The notes below the pieces were generated by a model. That model was not told where the DNA came from, ran no database searches, and saw nothing but the letters and a program-made list of their open reading frames with translations. A DNA stretch of 64,000 nucleotides from Amyloporia xantha (taxonomy: Eukaryota > Basidiomycota > Agaricomycetes > Polyporales > Adustoporiaceae), in the NCBI GenBank assembly GCA_036971615.1, contig JAYKKR010000036.1, positions 186,001 through 250,000 on the forward strand. The letters run 5' to 3'. A program made the position numbers and the translations under genes. Shown here piece by piece: positions 21,849 to 33,930 of this stretch. Position 1 is the first letter of the stretch. Each line of letters begins with the position of its first letter.

Positions 21849-23136
21849 ATGATAGCATTCTCTTCATTTCCAGTCTCACCACAGAATGAATCGTATCACG
21901 CCACCCCGCCACATCCTGAAGATGTTGACTATATAGAGATGGACATTGAGGATGACGTTTTTGACAATGGCACCCACAGACTGACTTGTGCGGGCGAGCC
22001 GCTCACATCTTCACAAGCCTTCATGCGGTGAGAATTGTTATCTTCCCCTCTGGTACGAATCTCAAACAAAGTTATGAGTCAGCGGACACGGAACTTACGT
22101 AGATGATGAGGAAGTCATTGCCTCAGTTGCGGGAACCATAGAGCGCGTGAATAAGTTAGTCACTGTACGCGCTGTCCGGACCAGGTACGCAGGCTGCTCG
22201 CCAATTGTACGTACCACGCGCCTGATATGCCAGACAGGTATAACCCAGAAGTAGGTGACCTTGTGGTAGGCAGGATCACGGAGGTGAGCTAGCCGTTCGT
22301 GACGCAACGCATGCACTTAACAGCTGTTTTCTCACTCAAGGTCCAGCCGCGCAGATGGAAAGTTGATGCTAACTCAAGGCAAGATGCAGTCTTGATGTTA
22401 TCTTCGGTGAATTTGCCCGGGGGTGTTCAGGCGAGTTGTCGCTTTGTCTTAGCTATCTATGAGCATAAGTGACCTCCTTCCAGCGCAGGAAACTGGAGAG
22501 CGATGAATTGCAAATGCGCACCTTTTTTGAAGAAGGGGATCTACTGGTTGCCGAAGTCCAGGCCTTCTTCGCCGACGGTGCAATGTCGCTGCATACCCGA
22601 TCATTGAGATATGGCAAAGTATGCTTATTCTCACGAATGTTTTATTCAGTCTGACCTTTGATTGACCGCCATCACGTCAGCTGCGTAATGGACAGTTGGT
22701 TACAGTTCCACCGGCCCTAATTCGGCGTCTCAAATCTCACTTTCTCTCACTGCCCTGCGGAGTCGATCTGATACTCGGACTCAATGGCTACATTTGGGTG
22801 AGCAAGCACACAAGTCAAAACCAGCAGGAAGGCGAGGAGGCTTTCGACGCCGAAGCTGTCTATTCCAATAGGAATGACGTGAGTGGTTCTGACAAATCGA
22901 ACTGTCTATGGTTGGTCGCTCATAACGAATTCTAGGATATCGACGACGCGACGCGTATTGCAATATCACGCGTCAGCAATATCATCCGAGTTCTCGGCGC
23001 ACATTTTATTCCCTTGACGGACAGTTTACTCCTTGAGGCATATGAATGGGCGGTAGAACAGGAAGGAGATGTCAGAGATCTGTTACAAGAAGACGTCGGT
23101 GACGCCTTAGTAGCTACGGTCACTGCGCGGAATTGA
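21849..23136 (+). CDS. RRP4: Exosome complex subunit Rrp4 (EXOSC2)
   Basis: Seven exons, about 310 residues. The order of conserved blocks is that of Rrp4: [76 protein letters not shown] (S1 domain), [37 protein letters not shown] and the KH-like [17 protein letters not shown]. The intron 22431-22483 begins GC (TTCAG|GCGAGT) and ends CAG; it is needed because GT alternatives break the frame. Start taken at Met 21849; the frame extends a few codons upstream but without another ATG. Rrp4 is an RNA-binding cap subunit of the nuclear and cytoplasmic exosome that threads RNA into the 3'-5' exonuclease. Confidence 0.93.
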
Positions 23137-23205
23137 GATGTAATGCACAAATTCAGCGTCTGCGTGCGGGTCTCCAGGCCGACCAATCTGGTGGCGTGTA
23201 TAACT

Positions 23206-24246
23206 CTACGTCTCATCGTCCTCGACGCTGGACTCGTCTTGGTTCTCGTCGTTGTCTTCGTCATCGTTGTCTTCATTTTCGTTTTCGTCATTCTCTTCTT
23301 CATCTTCCTCCTCGTCTGCCATTTGTGCCCCCAGAGCCGGTGCAGCCGATGGGGGTGGATGGTTAGAGCTCGCCCCGCTAGCCATCTTGCGTGCTTGTGC
23401 TGCTTTCTCGGCTTCTTCTCGTGCCTCGTCCACCGGGAATAATGTATCGAGGGCAAGATCTTTCCAGCGCAACGAGCCGTTGACACCACCTCCCGAGTAG
23501 CCCATATCTTCGAATAGAGCGCGGGATGATGGATCGTAAGGCCGCCGCGGCCTAGCGGCGGGATGTTTGATGTTCAGCGGATTGCCATAAGGATATGACG
23601 GGTGGACCTGAGAAGGGAGAACTGTTCCAACGTACGTCTAAGTAGTCTGTTATTCTGATGGCGGAGAAACATACCGTCTGAATCCTCGGGATTGGGAGGT
23701 ACCATATGGGACGGAACATCCACATCTGCCGTTCCTAGTGAGAGACAGAAGGGCCTTCACATGGTCATGCGCACCGTCATCAGAGAGCTCGCCCTTCAGA
23801 TAGTCTGCAGTGCCGATAGTGTCCAGAATCTCGAGGTCGTGGCGCGTCATGTGCAAATAACAGTATGTGAGATCCTAGGTGAAACGCGCATCAGTGTCAT
23901 TCATTCCCCCGGAAATTTGATACAGATGCCAGACAGTCATAGCTGGTATCTTTTCTTCAAGAATATTTCTGCTGCCTGTATTGTCGGACGAGATGGCGGT
24001 CGGCACGGTGTAGGCGAGACGCGTCTGTGGCGTGAGACTTCTAGTTGCAGGCAACAGGTCGACCTTACAACCATGACCCCCACCTGCATTTTAACAGGCA
24101 ATTAACACATCTCAGAGCATCAGCCTTGTAGGTTGATATTGCGCAACTACGGAGGGGATCGCGCACGCTCACCCGTGGTCAGGCCACTTTCGCAACATTT
24201 CTGCACGCCCGTCAGTGCTCTGAAACTCACAAGCTTTCGTGGCCAT
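23206..24246 (-). CDS. Unrecognised protein with acidic C-terminus
   Basis: About 255 residues in five exons by my reconstruction, no family recognised. Exon 1 reads MATKACEFQSTDGRAEMLRK, then an intron of roughly 170 bp ending CAACTAG joins SLTPQTRLAYTVPTAISSDN in frame. A 60-nt intron then removes a TAG and joins IPAMTDLTYCYLHMTRHDLE. Further blocks are HMVPPNPEDSD, VHPSYPYGNPLNIKHPAARP, RALFEDMGYSGGG and GSLRWKDLALDTLFP. The tail is a nearly pure Glu/Asp/Asn stretch (about 40 residues), which suggests a nuclear or chromatin-binding partner, but that is only inferred from composition. Its start is 111 bp from that of the TFIIIC-like gene, so the two share a short bidirectional promoter. Exons 3-4 have alternative splice choices. 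Confidence 0.5.
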
Positions 24247-24357
24247 TTTTCTTTTTCTATTTTCATCGAAGACCCAACAGCTATCGCGCGCGTCTCAGGA
24301 GGCGCGTTCACGGAACCTTGTGCCTGCTATCCTTTGGAACGATCGTCTCGGGACCTC
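24247..24357. promoter_or_regulatory. Compact bidirectional promoter
   Basis: Only 111 bp separate the start codons of the divergent acidic-protein gene (minus) and the TFIIIC-like gene (plus). The stretch has a pyrimidine-rich segment near 24247-24263. No CACGTG box seen. The role is inferred from position. Confidence 0.45.
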
Positions 24358-27300
24358 ATGACATCGCCGCTTGTTTCAACCGCATTTAGCCTAACAGCGG
24401 TGTCGGCAGTATCCTCGCCGAATTGCCTACAGTGGACTGGCGACGGGCAACTTCTTTTGTTGACCAAGCTGGCGGTGTACATTCTAGTAAACGAACCATC
24501 TTCTCACTACCTCATAATTCTCAACTTCCCTCACCCAGACCCCGGACGTAGGTATCACTTTAGGGACGTCATCGGCTGTAAAGCAGACGCAGGACGCAAG
24601 GAATGGGCACGGCAGCTCCAGACCTGTTGGCTGGCTAAGGACTATGATAGGATTCGATAAGGCATTGAATCATCATTGGCCTGTCGATTGCCAAGGTAAC
24701 TTGTCGTCAGCTTGCCTTCGCTAGAAAATAACTGAATAGCTCTGTAGAATGGAGCGCTATATCATTGGGCTCTCTTGATCCCGTACTCCGAGCTGTGACG
24801 GCTTCTCCGAGCAATCTGGGCGTCGATTCTGGGTGATGAGCTTTCGTGCCTGAACCCCAAGAACCTCGCGGAAGTGTTGACAGCCATCACTCTAGATGTC
24901 TCCTTGCTGTGCTCAACTCAAATATGGAACTAACCATATGGGGACCTGTGAAAAACAATCTCCAAGGAGAGTGGGTCAAGGCACGGCAGCTTCATTCTCC
25001 CTGCGATCAGCTTCTAACTCGGTGCGCAGCTTTTGGACATAACTGCCCAATTACGGACAGAGTTTCCGCATACACACGAGCCGATTCTCGCCAGAACCTT
25101 GTGGGCACAGACCACTTGTGCGTACAGGCGTTATGATCGTATCATGACGCTGGCCACCTGAATAGCCTCAAATCACAGGTGTCGAATGGTCCGGGCAGGC
25201 CGATTTCGGTCTTACGCCCACACCGCAGTTTGATGGCTCTCTACTCGCGGTCGGTAACAGGGCGGGTGCCGTGACTTTTTTAAAGCATGTCTTCAGTCCG
25301 TTGGTAATGCAAGCGCGTGGTGCGGGACTCATCCAGCGGCGTGCAGATTCAGCGGCGATACGGAAGGAACTTGGGAAGTCCGCTCCGAGGCTCAACTTCC
25401 ACTCAGTGACAGATGGGTCATCCACATTGCGTGGTCTACCTGGCGGCCGTCAGGGTGTGGAAAATGTATGCATGTATGCGTCTGGCAGGGTTCACATGCT
25501 TCTAGGCTAAACGACGTCCTTTTGTGACCGCAGGCGAAGCATACGTCGCTTGCGGTGTAGCTGATGGATCCGTTATGCTGGTCAAGGTCACACAGGCCGT
25601 CCAGCTAAGACCATCTGTCCTAGGGCTCACACCGGATTACGAATTGAAACGAACGTTCCATCTCCAAGACATCAAACCTTGCCCGAGCGACGGGCAAAGC
25701 GTCACAAGCATGCGTTGGTCCGACGTGGGAAGTCGCGTAAGTGACCGCGCTGTCCAAGTTGTTCTTTGTGATGCTCACTCGTTATCACAGCCGATGTTGG
25801 TGTATTCCAAACCTGGTTTCGTTCATCTTTGGTCGGATATAGCCCCCGACGGCGCCTGGTCAGGTTCCCGGACCTTTCTACTTCGTACAGAGCGGCTCTC
25901 AGTTGGTTCCTCCGCTTTAAGCTCCGTATCTGGAACTGTTTACATTCCTGCGAGAGATTCTCTGATAGTCACTCAGACAGACGGATCAATCCACGTAATC
26001 CATGGCATTTCTGTTGACCCCTCCTACATTATTCCGACCAGCAAGGAGATATCTCACGCCAGTCGTACGGTTTGTGCGGAAATCGAGCCGCAAGGTCTGT
26101 CTTTCAAGGATGTGAATCGCATCTACGGGATAGCTTCCTACGATGATCATGCGACTCATGTATGGGCCTATGAGTAAGTACAGCAATGGTTCAGACTGAC
26201 AAACATACTTAGGATCACCTAGGCTGTGTCAACCTACAGATTTCAGTTACAAGCACGATGCGAAACACGTCACCATGTTCATAATGGCGCAACTTGGTGG
26301 GGAGGTTACAGATGACGAAATTTTACGCAACCTTCGAAACCGGGTGGTTTGTGCGAAGGCCTGTACGTGACCCTTCTGTTGTCCGCGACAATCTATGAGT
26401 AACGCCTCTGGTCTTAGGCGCAGGAGAAGGCCCGGTCTCTCTGCTTCGTCCCTTTTTGGTCCATCTTCGGGATCCCAGAAGATTGTCAAGACTGCAAGCG
26501 GGGATACTCGACCTGCTCCAATCCACGCATGATCCTTTCAGCAGGACTCCAGTAGACTTCCCCGAAATCTCTGGAGAACTTTCGAAGGAGTTACGTCTCG
26601 ACCTAAAGAGAAGCATCGCAGCGCATCTTTTCGGATGGGATGCCTTGCTTTGCCAGCGCATGAGGTTCTCATTAGCGGAGTTTTGCCAAGTTTGTTGCGC
26701 ACTAGTTCGGTAGTGCATATCACTAACCCCAATGCTAGAAAGTTTTAGACGAGTCAACATCTCAACAACTGTTCAAAGAAGCCTCGAACCATATCTTTTC
26801 TAAAATCTGGCATCATGTGCTGTACACGATGATAGAACACATTCGGGCCCTTTGGGGACTTCTTTCTTGTACGTTGTCCCGTCCGCATCGACTTGAAAAT
26901 TGGTCTGGCCTGACCGGTATCCCTAGCCGCGGATTACTCATTTGTTCTCAGAATAATCGTCCAAGCCTCGCTTCCTGGTACGACTGCAGACCTTGTTGAA
27001 GAAGCAAGTCACCTAAGGACGAGAATGATGCTAAATGTACCGCAAAATCCTGAGGCGTCCCAAGAACCAACCCTGGACGAGATGTGTCCGGCATGTCACA
27101 CGCAGATTCCGTTGCAGGACATCTTCAGTGCAGTATGTCCCAATGGGCATGTATGGAGTCAGTGTCATAATAATCTACGTTTCACACGACATATTCTGAG
27201 CCTCTTTCACCAGCCCGATGTTCAATCACCTCTTTCATTCTAGCAACGCCAATGGTACGGACATGTGTCGGCTGTAGCCGCAAAGCATTTCTTCCGCCTT

Positions 27301-27425
27301 CTCAGGTGGCGACTGGGCACGCATGGCTCCCCAACAGTGTCCGCGATAGCTGGCTAGCTATGGACATAGTCGAGGCTACGAGACGGTGCTTTTTTTGCGG
27401 CAGCAACTTTGTGACGTTGGTCTGA
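24358..27425 (+). CDS. Transcription factor IIIC 90-kDa-like subunit (GTF3C4/TFC9 type)
   Basis: About 830 residues in a dozen or so exons. The N-terminal part is a beta-propeller-like region: CLQWTGDGQLLLLTKLAVYI, SALSLGSLDPVLRAVTASPS, RCLLAVLNSNMELTIWG, TLWAQTTCVEWSGQADFG, SLLAVGNRAGAVTFL, DRWVIHIAWSTW and AYVACGVADGSVMLV. The C-terminus carries the paired zinc-finger signature of TFIIIC90: EMCPACHTQIPLQDIFSAVC, PNGHVW, MVRTCVGCSRKAFLP and a final RRCFFCGSN. An 86-nt intron 25304-25389 is needed after FLKHVFSPL; another with branch point TTCTAAC precedes LLDITAQLR. The last intron (near 27158-27242) leaves the second zinc finger one ligand short and may hide a small exon. Expected to help TFIIIC recruit TFIIIB at tRNA genes. 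Confidence 0.8.
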
Positions 27426-30400
27426 TGCGATCGGCCTCGTGTACGGATGTCCTTTCCTGGGCCACCGAGTGTGATCGGGTTTCTTCCACCGTGGAACGAT
27501 CTGTGTCCTATTATACTATCGAATGGATCGACAGGATCAGACGGAAACATTCTCTGATCCTGAACGAGTAAGTTTAGAAAAGCCTCCGTGGATCGTTAGG
27601 CGCGCGACTGAATCTTACAGTGGGTGTGTGGGATGTCGACGTGAAAGGTTCATCAGACATGGGCCACTAATCCAGCTCCATGATGTAGACTTGTGCCCTC
27701 ATTACGAACGCACCACATGACACAAACAGATAAGTATGATGTTAAGATTTCGTACATGTCTGCCTTTCACTCTGCAATCTAACTTTAAGCAATGATAGAC
27801 GGCTGCGCGACGTGGGCGTTTATTTCCTTCCTTGGACTGATTCTCGCAAGTCTGCATGTTAATATGTTCTTATATGTTTTGAGGCGCAGGAACTATCGCA
27901 GGGAAGCTTGGGATCGCAGTTTCACGGGTTCCTGGAGTTACACATCGGTTGCCGCACACCTTCTCTCGCAGGGTCTAGTGCTGCACCTACGCATGGCATA
28001 CGTGGGCGGCCGCTAGAAGGTGCTCACCGCAATAGGTCGCTTGATGGGATTGAATGCATCGATTCACCGCTCCCGGGAACCCAGGGAATGGCATGGGAAA
28101 TGTTTCTGCTCCCACTGCTACTGGGATTGTATGCTCATAGCTGACAGATTGACGCGCAGGCAAAGAGATCGTTTCAAGAACTCGGACGCTCCTGATACAG
28201 GAGTCTATTCTGGGGCATAGCCAGACCGCCCACTGATGCATGACCTGTCTACCCGGTAGCCTTGTGCTTCTTTGTGGCAAGGCATGCTGAGTATTGCCCC
28301 CATTTGCACTGTGTCTAAGTATAGTCGCTCCTGTACAGATCGCCGAACAATGGAACGACAGTTCTTCTCTGTCTCCCGACGCTTTCCGACCAATCAGAAG
28401 GCGGCTTGGTTAAATCCCCTCTTACGAAAAGCAACGTCATCGGCCGTAATCCAATTCGAGGCTCACGATGCTCTAGGGTGTGGATAACGTACGCGGAACA
28501 GATCTTCGGGTACGGCGACGTTCATTGCCGTTGCGTCTTATTCTGTTCAACATGCCTGGATCACTTCACTTGATCATCGCTGCGGTCGCAGACCAGAACC
28601 TGTTTTTTTAGAAGTTTGCGGAGAGCCGGGAACCCCGGTGAGTATCTGAATGGTACTGCCAGTTCACAATTACCGATCCTTCCATAGTCTGGAGCAAGTA
28701 TCTTGAGTTCGTTCTCGGTTTTATTCGGTGTGATCTATCATGCGAACTTCGGGATTTCAATAGCTGATGAGCTTCGCGTTTCCAACTATACGACACATCC
28801 CATCAGCTCCGAAGTGGCTCGAATTGGTTTGAATAACTCGTACGCCACTTTGATCCCAATCAATGACGCTGAAGACCATACATATTTGGGACGTCACGGG
28901 TCGCTTACAGACGGAAGACAGCTGAGGCCACAATGCAATCATGACTTAGCTCTCTTCGGTGACTATCTGACGCCCCATCCCCATGATCGGCTCTGTACAA
29001 TCTCGCATTGAACGACCCGTGTTTCACATCCCCGCAGCGGATTGATGCATGAGATGTGACTGTCCCTAGACGGGCTCTTGAGAGACGTGACTGGAGTGGG
29101 TGGTCATTTGCCTTGTCATCTCCCCCATCACTAGACATGGCCATTTTGGTGGTTCAAGCGATTGCACCGTTGTTGTTGCCGGTACCGTTGGCAAATGGAG
29201 AGAAACCGTATCTGAACCTTCCCGTTCTCAGGAGAGGCAAGAATCCGTCTTTCCCTATTAAAATGGTTGATACGCGGTTGACACGAGCATCAATTGGCTA
29301 TGTGCGTATGTTATCTCGTCAAGAATTCATATTATTTTCTCTTCGCAATTGCATAGTAGTAACTCTGTCCCTTTGTTCTAGAGTGCTCGACCCTCCACAC
29401 CAATTCAAGGTCTTTTTCTCAAGTGACATGTGAGCACACTAAGAACTGAGAACTCCACCAGAGCGACTTATCTCGGACGCATGCACTGCAGCAACTATGC
29501 TAACCGCAGTGTCCGGCTCCAGGGCGTAGGGTACTTGCTTGGTAAGGTTGGGAGATCCGTGTCGTCGGTACCGAATGGCACCTTGGCGGAAGAAAGAATA
29601 ATGTGGCCTACGTGCTATGGAAATTGTGCAGATCAGTGGCGAACCGGCTATTCATCAAATATGAGGCCAAATGAGCCCTACTGTGTGCAATAATATAGAA
29701 CGCTCCGATCTTCGGATTTCTCCAGTACTGAGCGGAATAGCTGACTTACCTCCAAGTACGGATTCAGAAGATATGATAGAGTGAGTCCCGATTCGTTACT
29801 GAAGACACCAGAGTACTGTCAACGCAAGTCGAACATATACTATGTAGCACCAGACGGTGGTATGTGAAGGGATGATAGCATGCAAGGTAGTAGTAGCCGC
29901 CAACCGGGACTAAATGATGCCAATCGAGAGAATAACCAAATTTCATTTTCGTCTGAGGACGCCTCTCCACCAAAGTACAATTATGAATAAGTTCTAAAGA
30001 ACTGTATCATCCAAGTTTGCCTACAATTGCAACTGCAAGGTGACTTGCTTGATACAATGCCGAATGAGGAACTCGTTATACTACTTGATAATCAGGAACC
30101 TACAGTCAGATTATCTTATCAGTCCGAGGTCTTTGAGCTTATTCTTTGATTAGCTTATGGGCCCAGTTACGAGTGCTCTAATCCATTAACATGTACTGCT
30201 CAATCCCCTAAGTACAGAGATCGTCCATGACTGAACTTGTCACTCCCCTTCAAGTCCGCGAACTCATTGTGACGCCGGTATGTTATCTCCGCATTGAAAG
30301 ACCTCTCTTATCATGGGCCTCCTGACAAGTTCGCTGCCGCAGTGGCCCGCAGCATGCGCGGTATATCTTTATGTAAAACCCCCGATTACGAGCCCGAGTG

Positions 30401-30446
30401 TCTCCCACCATACCTATCTTCATAAATCCTGGTGTTTGGTAGGTGA
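27426..30446. other. Long region with no resolvable gene
   Basis: About 3 kb. Plus-strand ORFs at 27792-28016 (with a hydrophobic FISFLGLILASLHVNMFLYV), 28020-28220, 28703-29011 and 29056-29433 look partly protein-like. I could not connect them by splice sites into one frame and recognised no domain. They may be a diverged membrane or secreted protein gene, or remains of one. From about 29990 to 30440 nothing coding is visible. Confidence 0.3.
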
Positions 30447-32413
30447 ATGGCTAACATGGGGACCTACGATCTGAAGAGCGACGCAACACTTCCCTCCGTC
30501 GTGTCTACTCCTAGTCGTCACGCTGGATGGAGGTCTCACATATTCACCAAAATGGTCTACATGCTGCTCGCGATATGGGGTGTACGCATGCTCCACTCGA
30601 CGATGTACCTCCGTGCATTCCTTCCAGACGCGATCTCAGCGGAGCACATTGACGAGCCCGACTTTGACTGGCTTTCAGTACGCAGTCCGTTCTATGCCAC
30701 CAGCTTCTCATGATATCTGACCACGGTTGGGCTGCAGCTCACTCCCTCCGAAGACATAAACTGGACACCATGCTTCAAAGACCAGAAATGTGCACGCTTG
30801 ATTCTACCCCTTGACTATCTCTCCCCACCCGGGTATGGCCCGAATGCAACCATTGCTCTCCGCATGATTCCTGCCACCGACAAGGACAACTATCGCGGCA
30901 CCATTCTCGTCAACCCTGGTGGTCCCGGCGGCTCCGGCACCGACTTGATCAAACGGCGTGGTGAGGCTATCGCACGCATCGCCGGCGGTTCCTTCGATGT
31001 GCTCGGCTTCGATCCTCGCGGAACCGGTGCCAGTACGCCCTCCGCGCAGTGTTTCGATTCCAAGTCCCAGATCGACATATGGGGGCTCCAAGATGGGAAT
31101 AAGCTTATCAATCTGACCGACGGGTCTGTGGGCATGGCCAAGGCACGCGAGCGGGCGGTGGGGCAGAAGTGCGAGGGCGTAATTGGTGGCAATGGGAAAG
31201 AAGAGGCAAACGGGACTGTAGAGGAGTGGGGTCCTGGCAGGTTCATGAGCACGGCGAGCGTGGCTACCGACATGCTCAAGATTACAGAGAAACTTGGCCA
31301 GGAAAAGCTGAAGTACTGGGGATTCGTGAGTTGCATTCACCCGCTACGGTGGAGCTCATATTCACTGTGATTCGCCTCAAGAGTTACGGCTCCATCCTCG
31401 GGCAGTACTTTACCGCGATGTACCCGGACAAGGTCGAGCGTGTGATCATTGACGGCGTCTTCGACGGGTACAACTACAGGAACACGTCTTGGAACTCAAA
31501 CCTTGTCGACACCGACGCGGTCTGGGATTCGTTCAACACATTCTGCACGCAAGCTGGTCCCAAAAACTGTCCACTTTATGAACCTTCAGCAGACGCTGTG
31601 AAGAGTAGGGTACAAGCGATCATGGATGGGCTCGCGGAGGAGCCTAGGGCAATACCGTTCGCGCCGGGAGGCCCGATGGTATTGACTGAGAAAACAGTCC
31701 ACAGCTATGCCTTCGTCCAGGCATACAACCCGACCGCGGCCTATCTGCCCCTGGCGGATACGTTGTTGGCAATAGAACAGGACAACCAGACCGCCCTCGC
31801 CGACATGGCCAAGAAGCTGGGCGGCGGCGTTGAGTGCAAGTGCGAGCAGTCGCCGCCATGGCTTATGGAGACCGAGGCGTTCTACGCGATTGCATGCGGC
31901 GACGGCGAGCCCATCACGTACTCGCCAGAGGGATACCGCGAGTGGTTCACCGAGCTCAGCGCCACCTCCTCCTTCGCCGCGCCGATCTGGGGCGCCGAGT
32001 ACTTGAGATGTTCCGAGTGGCGCATCCGCCCGAAATGGAGGTACATGGGACCCTTGGCGGCAGAGAACACGTCCCATCCCATTCTGGTCCTGTCGCCGAT
32101 GTACGACACCGTTTGTCCGCTCTCTGATGCCCGCCGTGTGCATGCGCGATACGGTGGCTCTGGTCTACTGATCCAAAACTCATACGGACACTGCTCGATT
32201 TCCGCACCGTCGCTGTGCACTGCAAAGCACCTCCGTGCCTACTTCGAAGACGGGACATTGCCGGAGGATGGGACTGTGTGCGAGGTCGACGAATTGCCGT
32301 TCATCGGCAAGGTGGACGACGAGGCGTTTAACGCTATGTCCACGGAGGATAAGGAGCTGCTGGAGTCGCTGAGAAATCTGGCCGAAGAGGTACCCACTTT
32401 CGGGCATTTCTGA
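30447..32413 (+). CDS. TAP-like alpha/beta hydrolase (S33-type peptidase family), membrane-anchored
   Basis: Three exons, about 618 residues. The N-terminus has one hydrophobic segment (MVYMLLAIWGVRML), a likely signal anchor. Then LTPSEDINWTPCF, the oxyanion-region motif VNPGGPGGSG, FDVLGFDPRGTGAS and the nucleophile elbow GFSYGSILG, whose Ser is the first residue of exon 3. The acid is in LSPMYDTVCP and the His in NSYGHCS, in the C-terminal TAP-like domain. Two N-glycosylation sequons (NTSW, NQTA) fit an extracellular or secretory-pathway enzyme. Homologues release tripeptides or hydrolyse small esters and amides; the substrate cannot be told. Introns 30680-30738 and 31325-31376 have clean borders. 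Tail-to-tail with the GH47 remnant, 229 bp apart. Confidence 0.85.
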
Positions 32414-32642
32414 TTTATCACAAGTTTCTTGAACCGGCTGTCAAGAATGCAAGCTATAAGATTAGTCACCAGTACTGGTATTGTCACTTCGCCTATAACA
32501 GGTCGAATGGCGAATAAAGCTACAAAATGTTTTGTGAATCGGTCCTTTGCGCGCAGACGACGTGAGGATGTACAACATCAGTGCAGTGCATCATGAGAAA
32601 TTGACTGTTCAAACAGGCCGAGAATTGTAGTCCTACCAATCA

Positions 32643-33930
32643 CTATCCTCCCTGTCGCCCCGCCTCCACCCACCGGTCCAAATGGTCGACCCACAGCCCG
32701 CCATACGGGTTCTCGGGCGATTTGCGTATCGACTTCATGTGCACCTCGTCGGGGCCCAGGCCGGTCGGGTGGTCCGCGTATGTCATCCAGCAAGTATACG
32801 CAAGGCCGCGGGCCGCCCACTCGTGTAAGTCGCGGTCGTGCGCGGGGAGATCGAGCGTGTGCGCGCCGAGGGCGAGGAGGCCGGGGAGGAAGCAGGGCAG
32901 GTGCTCGAAGGTGTGGCTGGGCGACCCGCCGGTGGTGTCGGTGACGTACAGCAGCTTCCGCGTAGGCGTGATATAGAGCAGATTCTGGATTATGCTGTTT
33001 GCGGCGCGTAGGTCTGTCGATGCGAGTGAGGCAATGTCGTGCGATGGCTTCGAAATGAGAACTGCCGCCTGACATCATTAAAGTTCTGTCGCCGGCCAGT
33101 CAAGTGTGCGAGATACTTGTATTCGAGTTGACAGCTAAGTGCTTCTGACCAGAGTACCGTCCCTCTTGTCCAACCGTCTTTACTCTTCCCGCTGTGTGAT
33201 GGTAGTGTGAGCAGTGCTACGGGGTAGCCGGTCGGTATGACTCACGTCACTGTGTTGATAGCGTACTTCGGAAGTCCAGATGTCGTGTTCAATGCAGGAA
33301 GGAGCATCCGTCCCAGATCGTCTGCACGAGTGAGCAGTATTGGTTCGCCTGAAAGGGCGTATGCGGAGAGCAAACCGCCGAGATAGCGTATAACAGTCTC
33401 AAAGAAGGGAGCGTAAGACCTCTGGGGAGACGAAAGTTCGGTAAGATGTTGTATACCCAGGGCTTAATGGGAACGGGACGTACGGAGTCCAGAAAGAACG
33501 TCATATTAGCAATGACAGGGATCGCCTCGTAAAACTCGTTATGGAGACCCATGATCCACATAGTATCTAATCCATCTATTAATGTTACTCCCCATCCATT
33601 GAAGCTGGCATAATGGTCAGTCAGGCCGATTGATAGTCCTGGTCGGCGTACTCACTTGTTGACTGCGCTATCAGAAAGAGGCAGAAGCTCATCGCTTTGT
33701 CCAGCAAACTCCTTATATCCAGCGTATGCGTGTAAGAATGCGTCTCTCACAGCATCTGCCCGCGCATTCCACTTCTTGCTTCCACGCTGGGGCAGACGGA
33801 AACTGGGAGGATGGCCAAAGGGATGAGGCAAGGAGTGGTCGAACGCAGGCCAAGCAAAGAACAAAATGCCCCAGAGGAATAGAGCTGCTCCCAGAGCATA
33901 TGGGACAAGCCGGGCTATGGGTTTATGCAT
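32643..33930 (-). pseudogene. Decayed GH47 alpha-1,2-mannosidase gene
   Basis: The start looks intact: Met at 33930, a membrane anchor (VPYALGAALFLWGILFFAW), then GH47 blocks [79 protein letters not shown] and TVLWSEALSCQLEYKYLAHL. At about 33066-33072 the frame shifts by one base with no possible intron, and roughly 70 family residues (the FSVGxxADSxYEYLLK region that holds a catalytic acid) are missing. The next block is RAANSIIQNLLYITPTRKLL, then GSPSHTFEHLPCFLPGLLAL and NPYGGLWVDHLDRWVEAG. It stops at TAG 32643 before the last third of a normal GH47 enzyme. GH47 enzymes trim Man9 N-glycans in the ER/Golgi. This copy should be inactive. Confidence 0.75.

Noticed and set aside
24021..24266. 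Alternative start MKIEKEKWPRKLVSF for the acidic-protein gene
   Set aside because: It also joins in frame, but MATKACEFQSTDGRAEMLRK with acceptor CAACTAG gives a more natural protein sequence and a shorter first exon. Not fully excluded.
25276..25282. T TTT TTA, a canonical -1 frameshift heptamer, in the TFIIIC-like gene exactly where the frame changes by -1
   Set aside because: An 86-nt intron (25304-25389, GTAATG...CCGAG) explains the frame change and joins conserved FLKHVFSPL to DRWVIHIAW. Nuclear fungal genes rarely use such sites, so splicing is the simpler reading.
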